NCBI GenBank assembly: GCA_934271735.1 | Contig: CAKQSB010000017.1 | Span: 1 to 43,239, forward strand | From: an uncultured Clostridia bacterium | Lineage (GTDB): Bacteria > Bacillota > Clostridia > Christensenellales > Borkfalkiaceae | Direction of reading: 5' to 3' | Length of the DNA: 43,239 nt | In this document: in pieces, positions 7,378-15,634 of the stretch | How the letters are laid out: every line of letters begins with the position of its first letter | Position numbering within the stretch: the first letter of the stretch is position 1 | Made by a program: the position numbers and the translations under genes | Notes under the pieces: model-generated | What the model saw: the letters and a program-made list of their open reading frames with translations, nothing else | Databases searched by the model: none | Told to the model about the DNA's origin: nothing

Positions 7378-8847
7378 TCAGTCTCTTCTGCCTATTCTGA
7401 GTTTCGGATATTCCACTCTGTCGTGGTAAACGCCCGCGAGCGAGTTGGTTATAGTCTTTCTGATGATATCGAGGTCGGACATAGTTATATCGCACTCGTC
7501 GAACTGTCCTAAATCCATTCTCTCTTCGATAATTTCCCTTACCGCCGCGTCTACCTTTTCGTGCGAGCGCTCGGCAAGCGTTCTCACCTTTGCTTCCGCG
7601 CCGTCCGCAATCATTATTATCGCGGCGATTTTTGTCTGCGGTTTGGGTCCGGGATAGGAGAAATTTTCGATATCGAGTTCGCCCTCGGTATATTTCATCG
7701 CTTTCGCGTAGAAATACCTTATCGGAAGCGTTCCGTGGTGCTGACGGGCGACGTCCGCAAGGATTTGCGGAAGGTGATATTTTCTTATGAGGTCGTAGCC
7801 GTCTTTCGCGTGGGAACGGATAATATCCGTGGAAAGCTCGGGCGTAAGCTCGTTATGCGGGTTGTAACCTTTTTGGTTTTCGGTAAAAAACTCGGGCTGT
7901 TTGAGCTTGCCTATATCGTGATAATAAGCGCAGGCTCTCGCAAGAAGCGGATTTTCGCCGATTGCCGTCGCGCACGATTCCGCAAGCGTGGAAACGATAA
8001 GCGAATGGTTGAACGTTCCGGGCGCGTTATCGTGCAAAGCTTTTATAAGCACAGATTTATGATCGGTGATTTCGGTAAGTCGGTAATCGGTTAAAACGTT
8101 GAACACCCTTTCGAAGAAGGGCAACATAGCCATCATTAAAACCACCGAAAGCATACCCGACCAAAGTCCGTCCAAAGCCGCCTGATAAGGCTTTTGAATG
8201 AACGTGTCGAAATCGAGTACCGCGTAGCTCAAAGCGATGGGGACGGCGATTATGAAACCGGTTACGAAAACTTTAAGTCTCGAACCGACTCTGCCGACGA
8301 TATAAATCGCAAGCAAGCTTGTCGTATAATTTATAACGAGCGCGGAATAAACCGCAAGTTCGGTTATCGGCGCAACCGCGAGAAACGCATCCGCAAGGAA
8401 CATATAAATGCACGTTACGCCGTTTATGAATATCGCGGAGCGTTTGTTGATAAGAAGGAGCATCAGCAAAGCGCAGAGCGCGAACGGGCGCGACTGAACG
8501 TTGAGATAAAGCCCCGCGATGTACATTGCGAGAATGGACACCTCGATGACTATAAACACGAGGTGAATGTTTTTCGAACGCAATATAAAGTCTCTGTTTT
8601 CGTTATAGAAATACAGATAAATGCCCGCGGCGAGAAGAACCACCGCAATCGCGACGTACAAAAGCTTTCGTACCGTTTCGGGTCTCATCAGAAATTCCGA
8701 CGTGTCCACCTCGCCTTTATAGGCGTTTACGAACAGCATTACCGCGTACAGCGCGATTATTATGAATGTGTGGAGAGCGAACAGAAGAATGGTTCTCGAA
8801 TAGTCCTTTTTCTTCCATTGTATCGCCCTTTTCGATTGATAATACAT
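7378..8847 (-). CDS. pgpH: PgpH/YqfF-type membrane HD phosphodiesterase, short form
   Basis: Family members hydrolyse cyclic di-AMP with a cytoplasmic HD domain. This 489-residue protein has a first membrane helix (residues about 20-40), a bundle of hydrophobic helices (about 61-245), then an HD domain with His281 and the His310-Asp311 pair in YYHDIGKLKQP, followed by RQHHGT. Well-known homologues are about 700 residues because of a large extracytoplasmic 7TMR-HDED domain between the first helix and the bundle; here only about 20 residues occupy that place. The ATG overlaps the phoH stop as TAATG, implying coupled translation. HD activity is likely retained but input sensing is probably altered. 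Confidence 0.88.
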   Translation of the reverse strand: MYYQSKRAIQWKKKDYSRTILLFALHTFIIIALYAVMLFVNAYKGEVDTSEFLMRPETVRKLLYVAIAVVLLAAGIYLYFYNENRDFILRSKNIHLVFIVIEVSILAMYIAGLYLNVQSRPFALCALLMLLLINKRSAIFINGVTCIYMFLADAFLAVAPITELAVYSALVINYTTSLLAIYIVGRVGSRLKVFVTGFIIAVPIALSYAVLDFDTFIQKPYQAALDGLWSGMLSVVLMMAMLPFFERVFNVLTDYRLTEITDHKSVLIKALHDNAPGTFNHSLIVSTLAESCATAIGENPLLARACAYYHDIGKLKQPEFFTENQKGYNPHNELTPELSTDIIRSHAKDGYDLIRKYHLPQILADVARQHHGTLPIRYFYAKAMKYTEGELDIENFSYPGPKPQTKIAAIIMIADGAEAKVRTLAERSHEKVDAAVREIIEERMDLGQFDECDITMSDLDIIRKTITNSLAGVYHDRVEYPKLRIGRRD

Positions 8848-9839
8848 TAGTCTTTTCTTTCCTTGTCCGCTCGGCGGTTTTCGCCGTCGGTTTCCTTTTC
8901 ATATGCTTTGATTATTTCCATAACGAGGGCATGACGGACGACGTCTTTCGCCGTGAGGTAAACCGTCTCTATTCCCTCGATATTTTTTAAAATAGTCGTG
9001 GCGTGTTTAAGTCCGCTCTTTTTGCCGTCGGGAAGGTCGATCTGCGTGAGATCCCCCGTCACTACGACTCTGCTCCCGTCTCCCATACGGGTAAGGAACA
9101 TTTTCATCTGCTCTTTCGTGGTGTTCTGCGCCTCGTCGAGGATTATGAACGCGTTCGAAAGGGTTCTGCCGCGCATATACGCGAGCGGCGCTATTTCGAT
9201 TATCCCCCGCTCCATAAGCTTTAAGTAGTTGTCCATACCGAACATTTCCTGCAAAGCGTCGTATAAAGGACGAAGATAAGGGTCTACTTTGGTTTGCAAA
9301 TCGCCCGGCAAAAACCCGAGTTTTTCGCCGGCTTCCACGGCGGGACGGGTGAGAATTATCTTCTCCACCTCTTTGTTTTTGAACGCCGAAACCGCCATTG
9401 CCACCGCGAGATAGGTTTTTCCCGTTCCCGCAGGGCCCACGCCGAAAACGACGGTGTTTTTCTTTATCGCGTCGACGTATTTTTTCTGCCCGACGGTTTT
9501 GCATTTTATCTGCCTGCCGCGCGAAGTTATCGCAATAACGCCCGACATAACTTTTTCTATGCCCTCGGCGTTGCCCTCTTTGGCAAGCTCCACGCAGTAG
9601 ATTATCCGCGTTTTGTCGATAGGTTCGCCCGAGCGGATTATGCTCGCGAGCTTGTTTATAACCGTTTCCGCAAGCAAAACCTGGTTCTCCTCGCCCGAAA
9701 GCTTGATTTTTGTGCCTTCGACGAACGCCGTCACTCCCGTTTCGCGAGCTATCGTATTCAGATTTTCATCAAACGCTCCGAGCAGGCGGGAAAGCGTGTC
9801 CAGCGTGCCTAATTCGACTTCGATTTCAAGTTCAGCCAA
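8847..9839 (-). CDS. phoH: PhoH-like ATPase
   Basis: Cytoplasmic P-loop ATPase of the PhoH family, probably acting in RNA metabolism with its neighbour YbeY. Walker A is GPAGTGKT (residues about 135-142) and Walker B is IILDEAQN. The chosen start is a TTG at 9837-9839 with GGAG (9847-9850) seven bases upstream, giving 330 residues beginning (M)AELEIEVELG, close to the usual 320. A longer reading from a TTG at 9914 has no ribosome binding site and adds residues with no family resemblance. The gene ends in a TAATG overlap with pgpH. Confidence 0.93.
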   Translation of the reverse strand: MAELEIEVELGTLDTLSRLLGAFDENLNTIARETGVTAFVEGTKIKLSGEENQVLLAETVINKLASIIRSGEPIDKTRIIYCVELAKEGNAEGIEKVMSGVIAITSRGRQIKCKTVGQKKYVDAIKKNTVVFGVGPAGTGKTYLAVAMAVSAFKNKEVEKIILTRPAVEAGEKLGFLPGDLQTKVDPYLRPLYDALQEMFGMDNYLKLMERGIIEIAPLAYMRGRTLSNAFIILDEAQNTTKEQMKMFLTRMGDGSRVVVTGDLTQIDLPDGKKSGLKHATTILKNIEGIETVYLTAKDVVRHALVMEIIKAYEKETDGENRRADKERKD

Positions 9840-9956
9840 AATTTTTCTCCGTTTTGTCGTGTATGTAAGAGCTTTTCGCGATTTTTTCGTTGTAACCGTT
9901 ATTAAAACCGTCAAGAACCGTTCGTTATCAGAAGCGTTTTCGCAAAATTTCCGTTT

Positions 9957-10862
9957 TCATCTTGCGATGACGGCGTAAACCACGGTTATCCGATAAGTTT
10001 TTGCCGCGACAAGCTCGGCGGTTACGGAAATAACGTCCTTCGCGGCGTATTTTTCCCGCGCGGCAGCTTTCGCTCTGTCCGCATATTGTTTCCCTTCGCC
10101 CGCGGTTTTATAATCGAATTTTTCGGTTACGGCTATTTCCACCTCTCCGAGCGAAAAAGTTTCCGTTCTCTCGCCGTTTTTTTCGTAATAGCCGTCGATT
10201 AAAACGTCGCCTTTTTTAACGGTGTCCCCCAAGGAAACGAGCGAAGTTCCGCTATATCTCGAAATTCGCCTTACAACGCCGTCGCAAGGGCTTGTTATCC
10301 GCTTTTTGCGTTCGCCGAGCGGCGAAGTTTTCCCCGCCGCGGCGCGCACGTCGATTATTAAGGTTCTGCCCCTTTTGGAAACGGACGCAAACTCGATTTT
10401 ATCGCTCGATGCAGCGATTTTTCGGGATAATTCGCCCGCGTTTTCGGGAAAATTCGAGCCTGTTTTCACGCCCTCGGATTTTAAAACGAGTTCGGTTTCC
10501 GATCTTAAAAGTTCGCCGTCGCCCGTGAATTCGATTTTTCCTATAATACCGTCCGCATACGTTCCGAGAAATATTACAATCGCAAAAACCGCGATAAGAC
10601 CTGCGTTTTTAAGCATTGCGGCAAAAAAAGCAAACTTACCCTTATACCCTGTTTCTCTTATATTATAACACATATTGTCGGAAATTGCAAAAATTTTTTC
10701 GCGGTTTATGACAGGCGACGCAAAAGATACGCTTTTTTTCGAAAAACGCAAATTATATAACGGAATTCCTTTTCTCCTGAAATTTTCCATAAAAACCTTC
10801 GGATCGACTTTCGCGTTCGTCTCGTAAACCCCGCAAAGACTTCCGATTTTTTTCTTCTTCAT
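9957..10862 (-). CDS. yqfD: Sporulation protein YqfD-like
   Basis: YqfD is a mother-cell membrane protein required for sporulation in Bacillus. This 301-residue protein has a cytoplasmic N-terminal portion (about 1-80), one clear membrane helix (about 84-105, LIAVFAIVIFLG), and an extracytoplasmic part with a barrel-sandwich-like segment around SLGDTVKKGDVLIDGYY. It is shorter than the roughly 400-residue Bacillus protein. AAGGAG precedes the ATG. Identification rests on the YqfC-YqfD-PhoH order and the typical sandwich motif. Confidence 0.82.
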   Translation of the reverse strand: MKKKKIGSLCGVYETNAKVDPKVFMENFRRKGIPLYNLRFSKKSVSFASPVINREKIFAISDNMCYNIRETGYKGKFAFFAAMLKNAGLIAVFAIVIFLGTYADGIIGKIEFTGDGELLRSETELVLKSEGVKTGSNFPENAGELSRKIAASSDKIEFASVSKRGRTLIIDVRAAAGKTSPLGERKKRITSPCDGVVRRISRYSGTSLVSLGDTVKKGDVLIDGYYEKNGERTETFSLGEVEIAVTEKFDYKTAGEGKQYADRAKAAAREKYAAKDVISVTAELVAAKTYRITVVYAVIAR

Positions 10863-10986
10863 CTTTTTCTCCTTTAAAAATATGCGTTCCCGAAATTATT
10901 CGCCCCGCCCGGAATTATCCGCCCGCCTTGTTTGCCGTTAAAAAATATCGGCTCGCAGGGTAAAATTGCTTTTGTCTTTTACGGTT

Positions 10987-11247
10987 TTATAAGATACTTA
11001 CGCCGGTTATAACGCCCGAAACCGCCGATTCTTTTTCGCCGTAGCTCGTAATTTTAAGATTTTTACCGTAAACCGCGACAGTTTTTCTATGCGTTAAAAA
11101 CGATATTTCCTCATCGCTTATCTTAGCGATTTTTTTAACGCCGCCTATAATCACGCCCTCGTCGCCGAACACGGTTATGCGGAACGGACAACCCGAAAGC
11201 TCGTTTTTAAGCCCGAGACACTCCAGCAGATTATCGCCGAAAGCCAT
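10987..11247 (-). CDS. yqfC: Sporulation protein YqfC (YabP/YqfC family)
   Basis: An 86-residue protein made almost entirely of beta strands, with the YabP/YqfC pattern of an N-terminal ITVFGDEGVIIGG and C-terminal VYGKNLKITSYGEKESAVSG. It is the first gene of the operon and is followed by yqfD, as in sporulating Firmicutes. GGGAG precedes the ATG. Its biochemical role is unknown; Bacillus relatives are expressed in the mother cell under sigma-E. Confidence 0.88.
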   Translation of the reverse strand: MAFGDNLLECLGLKNELSGCPFRITVFGDEGVIIGGVKKIAKISDEEISFLTHRKTVAVYGKNLKITSYGEKESAVSGVITGVSIL

Positions 11248-11303
11248 TGCTTTTTCTCCCGTTATTTCTTTATTCTCTGTTTATCGCACGACTTTTCTTT
11301 TTA

Positions 11304-11332
11304 ATTTTATTCGCTTTTACTCCCTTATATGA
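11304..11332 (-). promoter_or_regulatory. Possible sigma-E-like promoter of yqfC
   Basis: On the minus strand TCATATAA (11325-11332) and AATAAAAT (11304-11311) are placed and spaced roughly like a sigma-E promoter, 57 bases upstream of the yqfC ATG. The -10 match is partial. This is inference from the family's known regulation plus a weak match. Confidence 0.25.
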
Positions 11333-11433
11333 ATTAACCTAAAAAAGGGGCTGTAAAAAAACCAAAATCCGTATTTAGCCTTAGCGACAATCACTTTATC
11401 TCAAAAAGTCGGAAAAATTCGCTATTTTCATAA

Positions 11434-11461
11434 TAAAAAAGGGAAGCAAAAAATGCTTCCC
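11434..11461 (-). terminator. Rho-independent terminator of the alpha-galactosidase operon
   Basis: GGGAAGCA and TGCTTCCC form an 8-base stem (11441-11461), followed on the minus strand by TTTTTTATT. It lies 33 bases downstream of the alpha-galactosidase stop codon. Confidence 0.85.
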
Positions 11462-11493
11462 GAAATTTCGATTTATTTATCCGGTTTTGTTTT

Positions 11494-13578
11494 TCAGATT
11501 TCGAGTTCGAAAAATCTCGCCTGATAATCTTCCGTGAAATTCACGGTTAAAACGCCGTTTTCAAGCGAAAATCCGAGGGTGTTCGATTTCGGATAAGCAC
11601 AAACCGCTTTTTTGTATTCTTTCCCGATGTTTACGGAAAACGCGCCCGATTTTCCTAAACAATATACCGATAAGTAAGCTTCGTTTTCCGTTTTCAATCC
11701 CGCCGCAACATGTTCGTCTCCGAACGTGGAAAACCCGCAAGGTAAAAACGGGAGCGCGGTTTTTTTGGCAGGCGTTAAAGAATCGTAATATTCCACGCCT
11801 TCTTTTATGAGTTCCCGCTTATCTTCGCTTAACAGGTCGATATGGCTCGCGAGGTGCATTCTGCCTAAAAATGTGTTTATCATATTCATAATAACCGTTT
11901 CGCGGCTCGTACTTTCGTTGGCTTTTTCGCTCGTCGCGGGGGCGGAGGCGAACTGATAACCGTCCACGGGATAACTCCACACCGCGCCCTGCTCGGGAAG
12001 AACCGCCGCAAGAAAATTTGCGACGATATACGGATATTTCTTATAATCGGTCTGATCGGACGTAGAAATAAGCGAAAAATGCGAAAGGGTTTTATAGTCC
12101 ATTCTCATACCGCCCGAACTGCACGTTTCGAAAATGACGTTCGGGAAAGCCTTATGTATATCGCTTACCCATTTGAAATACGTCGCCGACTGTTTTTCCA
12201 GCCCCTCGCCGAAACTCTCGGTCACACCGTCCGCGCCGACGCCGAGATCCTGATTGTAATCGAGCTTGACGTAATCCGCGCCGTAATCCTCGACCATTCT
12301 GCGGATAGTTTCAAACATATAATTATACACTTTCGGATTGGAATAATCGAGAAAATATCTGCCCATAACGCCGATTTTTTTGCCGCGTCGACGTAAAAAA
12401 CAATCGTCATCGTAAAAAGAAAGCATTTCCTCGCATTTCTGCCCTATGATTTCGGGTTCAATCCAAAGCCCGGCCCTCATTCCGAGCGAACGGATAAAAT
12501 CGGTCGTCTTTTTAAGTCCGTGCGGAAAACGCGTTTTGCTTTCTTTCCACTGCCCGACATAAGGATATATTTCGTTTCCCGGTTCTTCGTTATGCCAGCC
12601 GCAATCGATAACGTAACACTTCGCGCCGAGTTCTGCGGCGGATTTCGCGTAAATTTTCGTTCTTTCCTCGTCGGGGCTATCCCAGTCGAGGTGCATATAC
12701 GCGTTGAAAATTGCGGGAAGATTTTCGTCCGTTTTGCTTTTCCCCGCGATCGCTCTTCTGTAAACGGTCATATCGTCAAGAGCCTCAAAAACGCTCGATG
12801 CTTTCAAAATTGCCGCGTTAATCGACTTATAGACGGCTTTCGGCCTGAGCGTTTTGTACCACGCGCCGTGTTCGACCGTCGCCCCTCCAAGCCACAGATA
12901 GTAATTCCCTCCGATATCGCTAATCTCGTAGTACCAGGAATTATTACTCTCGATCTGGAACATAAACACGTTTCCGTCGCCGCTTTCGATTATACCTTGC
13001 GGCAAACCCTCTTTTGTAGACCACGAGCCGATATTCGCGAAAGATATCTTTTTTTGCGACGCGGGAGCGTTCCCCGTGAAACCGTAATCGAAGAACGAAC
13101 GGCGTACGGGCTGACATTCGTAATGATGACTTTGGTTAAAAACGGTAAAATACGAGCTTTTCGCGTTTTCGAAAGTCCTTTTTCCGACGCTCGGCAAGCA
13201 AAAAGCCGAGACGCTTTCTAAAACTACGTCTTCGTCAGAAATGTTTCTAACGGTTGTATTCACACGAAGCGCGGATGTACCGTCATAGGATTTTATCGCG
13301 GTTATAACCTCGATTTTGTCGCTTTTCTGAGTTATAAAAAGCGTATCGCCCTTAATTTCGTGAGAGACGTATTTCATAACCGTTCCTTCGGTCGACGGCG
13401 AAAGCTTCACGCCCATGTGCGAGGGTTTATTTTCCCCCGCGACGTTCACCTCTGCAAAATTGCATCTCTCCTGAGTTTCGCAAACGTTAATACCGTCCGC
13501 AATATCGATTTTATCGCCGCGGACAACGAATTCCAGCCATTTGAATTTAAATTTTATACTATTTTCGGTTAAACCCAT
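11494..13578 (-). CDS. GH36-type alpha-galactosidase
   Basis: Predicted to remove terminal alpha-galactosyl residues from imported oligosaccharides. The 694-residue protein has no signal peptide, so it is cytoplasmic. An N-terminal beta-sandwich (about 1-290) precedes a TIM barrel with VIDCGWHNEEPG, the probable nucleophile Asp in YVKLDYNQDLG, the CSSGGMRMDY motif, and the probable acid/base Asp in STSDQTDYKKYPY. A C-terminal beta domain follows. The usual WDMNR at the nucleophile is LDYNQ here, which suggests a divergent subgroup and leaves substrate preference open. Last gene of its operon, followed by a terminator. Its ATG lies inside the end of a degraded upstream frame. Confidence 0.88.
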   Translation of the reverse strand: MGLTENSIKFKFKWLEFVVRGDKIDIADGINVCETQERCNFAEVNVAGENKPSHMGVKLSPSTEGTVMKYVSHEIKGDTLFITQKSDKIEVITAIKSYDGTSALRVNTTVRNISDEDVVLESVSAFCLPSVGKRTFENAKSSYFTVFNQSHHYECQPVRRSFFDYGFTGNAPASQKKISFANIGSWSTKEGLPQGIIESGDGNVFMFQIESNNSWYYEISDIGGNYYLWLGGATVEHGAWYKTLRPKAVYKSINAAILKASSVFEALDDMTVYRRAIAGKSKTDENLPAIFNAYMHLDWDSPDEERTKIYAKSAAELGAKCYVIDCGWHNEEPGNEIYPYVGQWKESKTRFPHGLKKTTDFIRSLGMRAGLWIEPEIIGQKCEEMLSFYDDDCFLRRRGKKIGVMGRYFLDYSNPKVYNYMFETIRRMVEDYGADYVKLDYNQDLGVGADGVTESFGEGLEKQSATYFKWVSDIHKAFPNVIFETCSSGGMRMDYKTLSHFSLISTSDQTDYKKYPYIVANFLAAVLPEQGAVWSYPVDGYQFASAPATSEKANESTSRETVIMNMINTFLGRMHLASHIDLLSEDKRELIKEGVEYYDSLTPAKKTALPFLPCGFSTFGDEHVAAGLKTENEAYLSVYCLGKSGAFSVNIGKEYKKAVCAYPKSNTLGFSLENGVLTVNFTEDYQARFFELEI
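12817..12832 (-). repeat. Dispersed 16-mer motif, copy 3 (exact, intragenic)
   Basis: Exact minus-strand CTATAAGTCGATTAAC followed by G, inside the alpha-galactosidase gene in the sense direction, where it reads V-Y-K-S-I-N. Confidence 0.8.
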
Positions 13579-13826
13579 AATTCTTTTCCCTTGAAATCTT
13601 TTCCGTCGAAAATAACCGTTTTGCCGTTTTGTTTTATATCAGAAACGAGCGAATCGGGCATAAGATATTCCGTTTCGATAACCGCCGCCCTGTCGTAAGG
13701 CTCGGAATTAAAAACGAAAATCGGAAATTCGCCCTCGGCGGCTTTCGGATTTTTCGAAACGTACGCGAAAAAGGCTTTGTCGTACTGCTTTTTCAGAATT
13801 TCGAACGCGCGATTTTTATGCTTTAA
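13569..13826 (-). pseudogene. Degraded internal fragment resembling GH38 alpha-mannosidase
   Basis: An 85-codon minus-strand frame fills the gap between the GH20-like and GH36 genes. It has no usable start codon: a stop lies just upstream and the only Met is deep inside. It begins NRAFEILKKQYDKAFFAYV and contains EFPIFVFNSEPYDRAAV, which resembles the linker of GH38 alpha-mannosidases after the catalytic domain, where a hydrophobic strand leads into F-N-P-x-P-Y/W-x-R. The frame ends in a stop overlapping the GH36 start. Codon composition is like the neighbouring genes. It reads as the leftover of a much larger gene after deletions on both sides. The GH38 assignment is from memory of the family pattern. 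Confidence 0.5.
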
Positions 13827-15631
13827 TTATATAATTTATGAGAGATGTTGCAGTAAGAAACGTTCTGTTCGTAACTGTTGAACGCCCTTGCCGTTTCGTA
13901 CGTATCTTCCGCGGACGCGGGCGATAAATCGGCTTCGGCGAGTTCCTCTATCTCTTCGATTTCGCCTTTGACGTAAGCCTTTACTCTCCGCGAACAAAAA
14001 TCCAACCTTGCGATAAGTCCGCCGAGACGAATGGATAAAATTTCGATTCCGAACGCCTTGTTATCTTTAAGCCACCTTTTCTCGGCGGCTTTATAAAACT
14101 CTTCGACGGCGGATTTTATATCGAGAAGTTTATCCGAAAGCCTTGAAAGCTCAGCCTTGTCGCCATTTTCATAAGCGGCGCGAAGTCGGTTTCTTATCCC
14201 GCACTTTTTCTCCAAAACCGCCGAAAGAGCGGCTTCCTCTTCGTAAACTTCCTTTAAAATTCCGCCTTTTTTCGCAAGGCGCGTAAGCTCGTTTTTCGCT
14301 TTTACAAAATATGGGATAAATTTTTCGGTAGCCGTAAAATCGGCGTTGCCGTAAAACACGTCCTCGTACAAAAGATATTTGGAAATGTTCACGGGCTTGT
14401 CCGCTTTTCCGTCGAACACTTTGTTCGGGAGATCGAGCGCGATAAGTTCGCTCATATTATGCCCTGTTATCGCCAGGGCGATTTTATCTTCTTCGTCTGC
14501 AAAATATCGTTCTTCCCTTGCGGCGTTTGCGATTTTTAAAAGCGAATACCACACGGCGTTATGCGAACATTCCGCGCCGTCGTCACCCCAGAGAGTAACG
14601 AGAAAATCGTCGCAACGCACCCTCGCCGCGTTGATTGCGGGGATAAACGTACTTTCGGAATATTCGTTTAAAGGAACTGTTCCGTACCATTTATGAACTC
14701 CGCTCCCGAACGAAACCTTATTTGTCAGGGTTTCACATTCCGCTATCATATCCGAATACGCCTTTTCGTCCTTCAGAGAATATTCCCACGATCTCAGCGT
14801 GAGATTTTCGGGAATAACCGCTTTGTCTTTATGCCTTACGAACATATCCGCCCAGGCTTCGGGCTTTAACCCGTAGCTCGCGGCAAGCTCGCACACCTTC
14901 CCCGCATGGCGGAAAAACACTTCCGCAGGGTCTCTATCGCCGTGAATTTCGCGGTACTTTCCGCGCGCCATCATAAACGCCTCGTCCATCCCTACGTTCA
15001 CGCGGCAAGCCCCGAAATTTTTACGAACAGTATGAAAAAGTCTGTCTATAAGTCGATAAACGCGGGGTTCGTCCATCAAAAGAATATCGCCGAAATCGCG
15101 CGCGTCTTTGTAATACGGATCCCAGTGACGGAAGATAAGTCCGAGATGAGCGAGCGTCTGAACGAACGGCATAATTTCAAATCCGAACAGCTCCGCGAAC
15201 GAAACCATCTCTCTTATTTCCTTTTCGGTATATCTTCCGCGCATATATCCGAAATGCGGTTCGTCCTCCACCTCGATACAATCTTCGACGTAAAGCCCGA
15301 GGTAATTATACCCCGCGGCGACAGCCGAAAGGATGAACTCTTTTATAAACGAAAGGCTCGGCACGCCGTTTCGGGCGCAGTCGAGCATAATTCCCGTTTT
15401 TTTGAACGATGACGAAAGACGCGAAGTTCTTCCTCCCGCAAAATAACCGACTATCGTCTGAAAAAACGAAAGCCTGTCGGCGTAAAAAACGACGATCTTT
15501 CCGTTTTCTTTTTCAATTTTTCCGCTATCCGACGTATGGCGGGCGATAACGTCTTCGCTGCCGCAAAAGCCGAAACGCCCGCTGAAAATCTTATATCCTT
15601 CCGAAAGCTTTTCGTCGTCCGAATAAAACAT
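13823..15631 (-). CDS. GH20-like beta-N-acetylhexosaminidase, cytoplasmic
   Basis: A 602-residue protein without signal peptide. After a short N-terminal domain (about 1-80), a TIM barrel shows the GH20 catalytic pair Asp216-Glu217 in VNVGMDEAFMMARG, preceded by YNYLGLYVEDCIEVEDEPHFGY and followed by the aromatic sugar-pocket segment TLWGDDGAECSH. The C-terminal 200 residues are largely helical. Predicted role is removal of beta-linked N-acetylhexosamines from imported oligosaccharides; related groups can have other specificities. The ATG lies three bases after the stop of the MBL-fold gene. The coding end overlaps the GH38-like remnant by four bases. Confidence 0.78.
   Translation of the reverse strand: MFYSDDEKLSEGYKIFSGRFGFCGSEDVIARHTSDSGKIEKENGKIVVFYADRLSFFQTIVGYFAGGRTSRLSSSFKKTGIMLDCARNGVPSLSFIKEFILSAVAAGYNYLGLYVEDCIEVEDEPHFGYMRGRYTEKEIREMVSFAELFGFEIMPFVQTLAHLGLIFRHWDPYYKDARDFGDILLMDEPRVYRLIDRLFHTVRKNFGACRVNVGMDEAFMMARGKYREIHGDRDPAEVFFRHAGKVCELAASYGLKPEAWADMFVRHKDKAVIPENLTLRSWEYSLKDEKAYSDMIAECETLTNKVSFGSGVHKWYGTVPLNEYSESTFIPAINAARVRCDDFLVTLWGDDGAECSHNAVWYSLLKIANAAREERYFADEEDKIALAITGHNMSELIALDLPNKVFDGKADKPVNISKYLLYEDVFYGNADFTATEKFIPYFVKAKNELTRLAKKGGILKEVYEEEAALSAVLEKKCGIRNRLRAAYENGDKAELSRLSDKLLDIKSAVEEFYKAAEKRWLKDNKAFGIEILSIRLGGLIARLDFCSRRVKAYVKGEIEEIEELAEADLSPASAEDTYETARAFNSYEQNVSYCNISHKLYN
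15046..15061 (+). repeat. Dispersed 16-mer motif, copy 4 (one mismatch, intragenic)
   Basis: CTATAAGTCGATAAAC followed by G; 15 of 16 bases. It lies inside the GH20-like gene, antisense to it, where the gene reads V-Y-R-L-I-D. Confidence 0.7.
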
Positions 15632-15634
15632 ATT

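Noticed and set aside
9840..9914. Longer phoH start at TTG 9914
   Set aside because: No ribosome binding site and no family resemblance in the added residues; the TTG at 9839 with GGAG gives the normal length.
11341..11400. GGGGCTGTAAAAAAACC and nearby sequence as a possible insertion-sequence end
   Set aside because: No matching inverted end, no target duplication and no transposase remnant was found nearby.
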